DNA of 11,735 nucleotides from Candidatus Aerophobota bacterium. GTDB taxonomy: Bacteria; Aerophobota; Aerophobia; Aerophobales; AE-B3A. The position numbers and the translations under genes were made by a program. Shown here piece by piece: positions 7,389-11,735 of the stretch (within the stretch, counting starts at the first letter, position 1; each line of letters starts with the position of its first letter). The notes under the pieces were generated by a model that saw nothing but the letters and a program-made list of their open reading frames with translations, searched no databases and was not told the origin of the DNA. The stretch spans positions 1-11,735 of the forward strand of contig DAOVGK010000016.1 of the NCBI GenBank assembly GCA_030672445.1, written 5' to 3'.

Positions 7389-8498
7389 TTATTGGTTAAC
7401 TAGGCTAAGTATTAGTTTTATTACTTCCCTGGTAGCCTGTGGTTTGCCTAGGGCTTTACTTTTTTCGGCCATTTCTTTAAGAAGGCTTTTATGGGTGATT
7501 AACCCCAAAATGGTGGTTTTTAATTTTTCCGCCGTGAGATCTTCCTCTAAAATGAGGTGAGCTGCTCTCATGGTTTGCAAAACCTCTGCATTTTTCCATT
7601 GATGTCCCCTGGTAGCATGTGGGTAAGGAATTAAGACAGCCGGCAGTCCTCGAGAAGTGACTTCAGCCAGGGTTGTTGCTCCGCTTCTACAGATAACTAA
7701 ATCTGAGGCAGCGTAAGCGTATTCCATTTGAGGCAAGTAGGAAAGGATTAGTGATTTTATGGCCAGGGATTTAAAAGATGTTCTGACCCATTCTACATCG
7801 TTTTTCCCGGTGATGAAAATTATCTGAATTTCTTTGCCTAATTTTTCTTGTAGTAAGAGCTTCGCTGCCTCTATTCCAAATCTATTCAAGCTATGAGCTC
7901 CTTGACTACCCCCTAAAAAAAGAAGGGTAAGTTTATCTTTATCCAGACCTAACTTTTCTATTGCTTCTTCTTTTTTTATCTTCATGATTTCGCTACGGAT
8001 AGGATTACCGGTAAGGCAGGTTTTTCGTAGTAGTCTCGGGGAAAGATACTTCTGTGTCTCCGAGAAACTAAGAGCTATTCTCGATGCCCATGGTGCAAGA
8101 AGCCTGTTACTCAGAGAAAGTCGCACATTTTGTTCACAGATCAGATTCGGAATACCGAAAAAGAAAGCGAGTATAATCAGTGGACATGAATGGAAACTTC
8201 CCATCCCTATAACTACTTGGGGTTTAAATGTCCGGAGAATAAAAAGGGATTGAAGAAGGGATATGCACAAACCCCACCCAAAGACTATCCACTTACTCGA
8301 AAAACATCTGGGATAACTCTGGATACCTATTTGGCGTAAATTAAATCCCTGCGATGAAACAAGGTAAGACTCAAGTTCCCTTCCTCCCCCCACTATGAGA
8401 ATTTCATCGGCGAGGCGGTGTTCCTTAAGGTAGGAAGCTACGGCTAATCCCGGATAAATATGCCCCCCGGTGCCTCCTGCAGCAATTAATACTCTCAT
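7389..8498 (-). CDS. murG: UDP-GlcNAc:undecaprenyl-PP-MurNAc-pentapeptide GlcNAc transferase
   Basis: MurG converts lipid I to lipid II on the inner face of the cytoplasmic membrane (GT28 family). The 369-residue protein has the N-terminal glycine loop GGTGGHIYPG at 8-17, a second loop GMGSFHSCP at 98-106 and EQN at 122-124. In the donor domain it has GGSQGAH at 196-202, SGATTLAE at 272-279 and PYPHATRGHQWKNA at 291-304. Hydrophobic patches around 70-90 and 106-118 fit the membrane-facing side. The ATG overlaps the secF stop in an ATGA arrangement, and no clear ribosome binding site is seen. The gene therefore depends on coupling to secF. It is followed directly by murC, so the operon mixes protein export with lipid II synthesis. 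Confidence 0.97.
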   Translation of the reverse strand: MRVLIAAGGTGGHIYPGLAVASYLKEHRLADEILIVGGGRELESYLVSSQGFNLRQIGIQSYPRCFSSKWIVFGWGLCISLLQSLFILRTFKPQVVIGMGSFHSCPLIILAFFFGIPNLICEQNVRLSLSNRLLAPWASRIALSFSETQKYLSPRLLRKTCLTGNPIRSEIMKIKKEEAIEKLGLDKDKLTLLFLGGSQGAHSLNRFGIEAAKLLLQEKLGKEIQIIFITGKNDVEWVRTSFKSLAIKSLILSYLPQMEYAYAASDLVICRSGATTLAEVTSRGLPAVLIPYPHATRGHQWKNAEVLQTMRAAHLILEEDLTAEKLKTTILGLITHKSLLKEMAEKSKALGKPQATREVIKLILSLVNQ

Positions 8499-9817
8499 CT
8501 GCGCTTTTTCTTATGTTTTCTTCGCTTACCTCTTTTTGTCTTATATTTTTTGGTTTTTGTTTCAACCGCTTTAACTGGTTCTTTTTCTCCTATTTTTATC
8601 TTCTCTTTATCGGTTTGGCCTACCTCAGCTTTTCCTGTCGGGATTTTCTCAGCCTTGGTGGGCCTTGGCTCAACTTTCTCCCGTTTTACTTGGATCTTTC
8701 CTAAAGTACCTCTTTCCCAGTCGTACACAATGGGGGTGGCTACAAAACCTGAGGAATAAGTCCCCACTATTACTCCTACCAGGAGGGCAAAAGTAAACCC
8801 GTGAATCACGGCTCCTCCCCACAGAAATAGAACCAGGACGACTATGAAAGTAGTTAAGGAGGTAACAATAGTTCTAGAAAGGGACTGATTAACACTTAAG
8901 TTAAGGATTCTTTTGAAAGAGATCCACCTTCCCTTTCGGTAGGTCTTGAGATTTTCCTTGATCCGAGCGTAAATGACGATAGTATCATTTAGGGAGTACC
9001 CAATTATGGTGAGAAGAGCAGCGATCACCGGAAGATTGAACTCGAAATTGCCCAAAGAGAGAGCCCCAATGCTGATAAAGACATCGTGAATTAAGGCGGC
9101 CACCGCTCCCACGGCAAACTTAAAGTCAAACCTCCAGCCAATATAGATGAGCATACCAGCCAGAGAAAAAATTATAGCCAGTATGGCTTTACGCCGAAGT
9201 TCTTCACTAACCTTGGGACCAATCAAGTTGACGCTTCGGACCTCAAAGGTATTCTTTTTTCCTTTAAATTCCTCTCTTAGAGCTTGCTCAATTTTGGCAA
9301 TGGTTTTTTTGTGAATAATCCCCTGCATAAGAGAAATAAGAGGGGCTCTCTCTATCTGGTTGATATTGACTTTTTCGGCCTGGGAAGGCTCAACGGTTAG
9401 AAGATCGACAAGATTTTCATATCCTACCGCTTCTATACCGGGAAGATTTTTTAACTCCTCAAGATGGGTAAATTTACCGTGTTTTTCTCGATAAGTAATT
9501 ATCTGGGAGGCAATATTCTGAGAAACCTGCTCCACGCCGGTCCTTATAAGAACTAAGTTGTCCTTCTTTTCCCCGTACTGCTGTATAACTGCCCTACCTA
9601 AGCCTATCTTGGTCAAACCCAATCTTATTCGGCTAATAGAAAGAGACTCTTTGAATTTGAGATGAACCTCTAGTCCCCCGGTAAAATCTAAACCAAGCTT
9701 TGGTCCTCCTTTTAAGATGAGAGAAGTAAGGCCGGCAGCTATGGCAGCTCCGGAGATAAAAATGGCTATTTTCCTCAATTCAACGAAGTCTATGTGGGTT
9801 TCGCCAAAAAGACGCAT
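8495..9817 (-). CDS. secF: Protein translocase subunit SecF with HhH-like insert and basic tail
   Basis: SecF works with SecD and SecYEG to pull exported proteins across the cytoplasmic membrane using the proton motive force. TM1 is at about 15-36, followed by the GLDFTGG motif at 42-48. Five more helices lie at about 209-370, with the TM4 motif GYSLNDTIVIYARIKENL at 273-290. The extracytoplasmic P1 region (37-205) is longer than usual. Residues about 98-140 carry a pattern like helix-hairpin-helix (ComEA type): YREKHGKFTHLEELKNLPGI at 109-128. After the last helix, residues 371-440 form an added tail with 28 Lys/Arg and 9 Asp/Glu; the final 20 residues include 15 Lys/Arg. The usual SecF has about 300 residues, this one 440. 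The start follows AGGAAG, nine bases after secD stops. Confidence 0.95.
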   Translation of the reverse strand: MRLFGETHIDFVELRKIAIFISGAAIAAGLTSLILKGGPKLGLDFTGGLEVHLKFKESLSISRIRLGLTKIGLGRAVIQQYGEKKDNLVLIRTGVEQVSQNIASQIITYREKHGKFTHLEELKNLPGIEAVGYENLVDLLTVEPSQAEKVNINQIERAPLISLMQGIIHKKTIAKIEQALREEFKGKKNTFEVRSVNLIGPKVSEELRRKAILAIIFSLAGMLIYIGWRFDFKFAVGAVAALIHDVFISIGALSLGNFEFNLPVIAALLTIIGYSLNDTIVIYARIKENLKTYRKGRWISFKRILNLSVNQSLSRTIVTSLTTFIVVLVLFLWGGAVIHGFTFALLVGVIVGTYSSGFVATPIVYDWERGTLGKIQVKREKVEPRPTKAEKIPTGKAEVGQTDKEKIKIGEKEPVKAVETKTKKYKTKRGKRRKHKKKRR

Positions 9818-9826
9818 TCTTTCTTC

Positions 9827-11119
9827 CTAGATACTAAGCTTGCTCACCGGTCGTCCGGCTAATAAGAGATTAAAGATAACCCGAGTTACCACAATAGCTG
9901 TAAATAAACTTATTAATATCCCCATAGATAGGGTGGTAGCGAATCCCTTAAGGGGACCAGTACCAAATTGAAAAAGAACCAGGGCAACAATTAGAGTAGT
10001 TATGTTAGCATCCAGAATGGTACGAAGGGCTCTATCATAACCAGCATCAACAGCTGAACGAGGGGCCCTTTCTCCCCTCAATTCTTCCCTTATTCTTTCG
10101 AAAATAATCACGTTGGCGTCGATACTCATTCCGATAGTGAGGATAATCCCGGCAATCCCGGGGAGAGTCAAAGTGGCTTTTAAGGCTGCCAACGCTCCCA
10201 ATAAAAAAAGTAGATTCAGCAGGAGAGCTGAGTTGGCGATTAAACCGGCCTTTTTATAATATATCCCCATAAAGACGAGAACGCAGATCATACCGATAAT
10301 TCCTGATAATAACCCCTTTCGAATAGAATCTTGTCCTAGTGAAGGACCGATCCAAGTATTTTGAATAGGTGTAAAGGGTACCGGTAGAGCACCGCTTTTG
10401 AGAACTATTCTGAGCTCATTAGCCTCATCTATGGTAAAGTTTCCTTCAATGACTGCCTTTCCTCCCGTAATCCGGGTTTTTATCACCGGTGCCGATTTAA
10501 TGACGTTATCCAGTATTATGGCAAGTCTTTCCCCAACGTGTCTTCCCGTGATTTCAGCAAACTCATCGGCTCCTTCAGCACTAAAATCGAGGGCTACATA
10601 GGGCTGACCCCATTGTCCCATTTCTACCCGAGCGTCCTTTAGGGCCCTGCCTGATAAAAGAGTTTCTTTCTTTAGTAAGTAGGGAGTTCCTTCAGAATTA
10701 TAGAGAATCTCATCATCAGGAGGTATTTCTCCCTTGAGAGCTTTGCTTATACTTCCGGCCTCATCTACCAACTTGAACTCCAAAAGGGCAGTCTTTCCGA
10801 TGAGATCCATAGCACTTTGAGGATTTTTTATCCCTGGTAGGTCTACTACAATCCTGGTATCTCCCTGACGAGTAATAGTAGGTTCTCTTACGCCAAACTG
10901 GTCTATTCTATTTCTTATAATCTCTAAACCGACGGCTACAGCATCTTTAACATTTTCACCGGGGGGAAGTTTGGAGGCGTCTGCTTCCAATACCAGATGC
11001 ATACCTCCTTTTAAATCAAGTCCGAGATGTATCTTCTCACCTGGAGGATAGACGGCCCATATGGCTAAGGCTATCAATCCCAATATGAACAGCATCAGCC
11101 AATTACTGTAACGATACAT
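9827..11119 (-). CDS. secD: Protein translocase subunit SecD
   Basis: SecD is the partner of SecF in the proton-driven late stage of Sec export. TM1 is at about 7-23, followed by GLDLKGGMHLVLE at 33-45. The extracytoplasmic P1 head runs to about 265 and includes IRNRIDQFGVREPTI at 68-82 and GGKAVIEGNFT near 219-229. Five further helices follow at about 266-415, with the TM4 motif GMSIDANVIIFERIREEL at 330-347, which carries the conserved Asp of the proton path. The 430-residue length is within the family range. The ATG at 11119 has AGAGG upstream. It is the first gene of the minus-strand operon; yajC, the frequent upstream neighbour, is absent here. A promoter candidate lies about 70 bases before the start. 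Confidence 0.97.
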   Translation of the reverse strand: MYRYSNWLMLFILGLIALAIWAVYPPGEKIHLGLDLKGGMHLVLEADASKLPPGENVKDAVAVGLEIIRNRIDQFGVREPTITRQGDTRIVVDLPGIKNPQSAMDLIGKTALLEFKLVDEAGSISKALKGEIPPDDEILYNSEGTPYLLKKETLLSGRALKDARVEMGQWGQPYVALDFSAEGADEFAEITGRHVGERLAIILDNVIKSAPVIKTRITGGKAVIEGNFTIDEANELRIVLKSGALPVPFTPIQNTWIGPSLGQDSIRKGLLSGIIGMICVLVFMGIYYKKAGLIANSALLLNLLFLLGALAALKATLTLPGIAGIILTIGMSIDANVIIFERIREELRGERAPRSAVDAGYDRALRTILDANITTLIVALVLFQFGTGPLKGFATTLSMGILISLFTAIVVTRVIFNLLLAGRPVSKLSI

Positions 11120-11197
11120 CTTTTGCCTCTTAGCAGAGAATGTTATCTCTTAATTTTGAATAAATCTCTCTTTATCAGGACTATGGCAACTTTCCCA

Positions 11198-11226
11198 AAT
11201 TTATCATAAAGCGAAAAAAAAGTCAA
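11198..11226 (-). promoter_or_regulatory. Probable promoter of the secD-secF-murG-murC operon
   Basis: On the minus strand TTGACT (11226-11221) is followed after exactly 17 bases by TAAATT (11203-11198), and TGA immediately before it gives an extended -10. The spacer is T-rich. The transcript would begin near 11191, giving a leader of about 70 bases before secD. The -10 matches only four of six consensus bases, so confidence is moderate. Confidence 0.5.
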
Positions 11227-11406
11227 ATTCAATATTCCAGTTTCTCAAAGAAGGTCAAGACTACCCTGTGCTCGGTGTTTTTCCAACGTTGCCGCTAAGT
11301 TCTACTTATGCCTTTATACTGTAGCTCGTATGGGCGACATATAAGTCTAGAATCGAAAACATCCCGGCCGAGCAGAGAAAGTGCGGACCTGATTATTTTC
11401 TCTTGC

Positions 11407-11460
11407 AAACTCAATAAACCCAATAAACCCAATAAACTCAATAAACTCAATGAACTCATC
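11407..11460. repeat. 9-bp tandem repeat, AAACYCAAT, five copies plus one degenerate
   Basis: Consecutive units start at 11407, 11416, 11425, 11434 and 11443. Units 1, 4 and 5 read AAACTCAAT, and units 2 and 3 read AAACCCAAT. A sixth, degenerate unit (GAACTCATC) ends at 11460. The 9-base period means it stays open in several frames, giving low-complexity peptides (Leu-Asn-Lys and Pro-Asn-Lys on one strand, Leu-Ser/Leu-Gly-Leu on the other). No gene function is inferred. It resembles a variable-number minisatellite-like intergenic repeat. Confidence 0.85.
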
Positions 11461-11541
11461 GCGGCTGCCTTATGGAAAACACCTCGCCGGGCAGCACCGG
11501 GCACCGAATGATAGGAATTTCAGAATTTTTCATCCCATCAT

Positions 11542-11570
11542 TTGACATTTCCAAAAAATTGTGCTAAAAT
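11542..11570 (+). promoter_or_regulatory. Near-consensus sigma-70 promoter upstream of the LacI remnant
   Basis: A perfect TTGACA (11542-11547), a 17-base spacer, and TAAAAT (11565-11570) with TGC before it as an extended -10. Transcription would begin near 11577. It drives the 34-codon remnant frame and probably the gene that starts at 11710. This is the strongest promoter match in the window. Confidence 0.8.
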
Positions 11571-11579
11571 AAAACTGGG

Positions 11580-11594
11580 CGGTTCCAGAAACCG
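11580..11594. promoter_or_regulatory. Inverted repeat at the transcript start, possible operator
   Basis: CGGTT (11580-11584) and AACCG (11590-11594) form an inverted repeat with a 5-base centre, just after the predicted start site. LacI-family operators are palindromes and often sit at this position. The match to any known operator is weak, so this is only a candidate. Confidence 0.3.
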
Positions 11595-11615
11595 GCAACT
11601 AAAGGAGAGAAAGGA

Positions 11616-11720
11616 GTGGCTGGCACAATTAAGGATGTGACCAACGAAAATAATTTTAAGCTGATCTTATGTAATACCGATGAGAATTCAGAGAAAGAGA
11701 GTGGTGAAGATGATAAATAA
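11616..11720 (+). pseudogene. Remnant of a LacI-family transcriptional regulator (34 codons)
   Basis: A GTG at 11616, preceded by AAAGGAG at 11610-11616 and an earlier AAAGGAGAG at 11601-11609, opens a 34-codon frame. Residues 1-8 read MAGTIKDV, the standard opening of LacI-type DNA-binding domains. Residues 9-28 contain ENNFKLILCNTDENSEKE, which matches the segment near the start of the LacI ligand-binding domain (typically E-x-G-Y-x-L-I-L-C-N-T-D-E-x-P-E-K-E). In intact proteins roughly 70-75 residues, including most of the helix-turn-helix and hinge, lie between these two parts. Residues 29-34 (SGEDDK) are unrelated and run into the next gene's ribosome binding site. I infer an in-frame internal deletion plus loss of the whole 3' body. 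With no recognition helix it cannot bind DNA as a normal repressor. A functional leader peptide is the alternative. Confidence 0.65.
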
Positions 11721-11735
11721 GGCTAAAATCGGGAT
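11710..11735 (+). CDS. Start of an unidentified gene, cut by the window edge
   Basis: An ATG at 11710 follows GGTGA at 11703-11707 and opens a frame reading MINKAKIG before the sequence ends. It overlaps the end of the 34-codon remnant in another frame and would be expressed from the promoter at 11542-11570. The lysine-isoleucine-glycine opening could lead into a nucleotide-binding loop, such as glyceraldehyde-3-phosphate dehydrogenase or another Rossmann-type enzyme. Eight codons are too few to identify it. Confidence 0.4.

Larger units (their letters stand above)
11120..11615. other. Long intergenic region between secD and the LacI remnant
   Basis: About 500 bases without a convincing gene. 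From the left it holds the secD leader and minus-strand promoter, then an AT-rich stretch with a run of eight A. A mixed region (11260-11400) contains the near-palindrome GACATATAAGTC at 11336-11347, and the 9-bp tandem repeat follows at 11407-11460. A GC-rich patch (11461-11505) has the direct repeat CCGGGCA at 11487 and 11497, and a 6-bp inverted repeat GCTGCC/GGCAGC at 11464-11469 and 11490-11495. The plus-strand promoter comes last. Two overlapping reading frames of 67-69 codons on opposite strands look like chance products of the repeat. Confidence 0.7.

Noticed and set aside
6775..8253. Plus-strand frames of 106 and 89 codons opposite murC and murG
   Set aside because: Antisense to complete, conserved Mur enzymes; no ribosome binding sites or family features.
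8513..8759. Plus-strand frames rich in Phe/Leu opposite the secF tail
   Set aside because: They are the complement of the Lys-rich tail codons, so the hydrophobic look is a composition effect and not a membrane peptide.
11253..11258. Second TTGACC on the minus strand upstream of secD
   Set aside because: The only -10 options at 16-18 bases (AATATT, ATATTG, TATTGA) match poorly compared with the site at 11198-11226.
11295..11511. Two overlapping frames of 67 (plus) and 69 (minus) codons in the intergenic region
   Set aside because: Both are kept open by the 9-bp repeat, give low-complexity peptides, and have no family resemblance or clear ribosome binding site.

Overview
This window looks like part of a moderately AT-rich chromosome from a free-living, probably anaerobic bacterium. 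The genes are core ones, densely packed, and often start with GTG or TTG. No single gene fixes the phylum. The one metabolic gene resembles the Re-citrate synthase branch of the isopropylmalate/homocitrate synthase family, which is known mainly from strict anaerobes; I read that as a hint of anaerobic life, perhaps an uncultured lineage. There is no rRNA, tRNA, CRISPR array, transposase or phage gene.

Left half, plus strand (about 60-6010): a well-formed promoter (TTGACC, 17-base spacer, extended TATAGT) precedes recO, a primary-type sigma factor (rpoD/sigA), ychF, then the ribosomal/replication cluster rpsF-ssb-rpsR-rplI, and finally a Re-citrate/homocitrate synthase-like gene. The genes are tightly spaced or overlap (rpsF/ssb by 47 bases, ssb/rpsR by 11). 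A strong hairpin that includes the ychF stop codon separates ychF from rpsF and may attenuate transcription rather than end it. The group covers DNA repair, transcription initiation, ribosome-associated GTPase/ATPase function and ribosome assembly.

Right half, minus strand (about 11226-6007): secD-secF-murG-murC form a compact operon that combines the Sec translocon motor with two peptidoglycan precursor enzymes. It reads from a promoter near 11198-11226. It converges on the synthase gene, and the two stop codons overlap with no space for a terminator. SecF is unusual twice over: a helix-hairpin-helix-like segment sits in its extracytoplasmic domain, and a 70-residue, strongly basic tail follows its last membrane helix.

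Right end (11120-11735): about 500 bases without a convincing gene, holding a 9-bp tandem repeat (five copies plus one degenerate) and some GC-rich patches. Then comes a near-consensus plus-strand promoter, a small inverted repeat at the presumed transcript start, and a 34-codon reading frame. That frame joins the first eight residues typical of a LacI-family regulator to a segment normally found near the start of the LacI ligand-binding domain. I read it as the remnant of a LacI-type repressor gene that has lost most of its body. It overlaps the start of another gene that runs off the window.

The best candidates for something new are the SecF architecture, the LacI remnant with its intact promoter, and the Re-citrate synthase candidate. 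I do not see a complete new multi-gene system.
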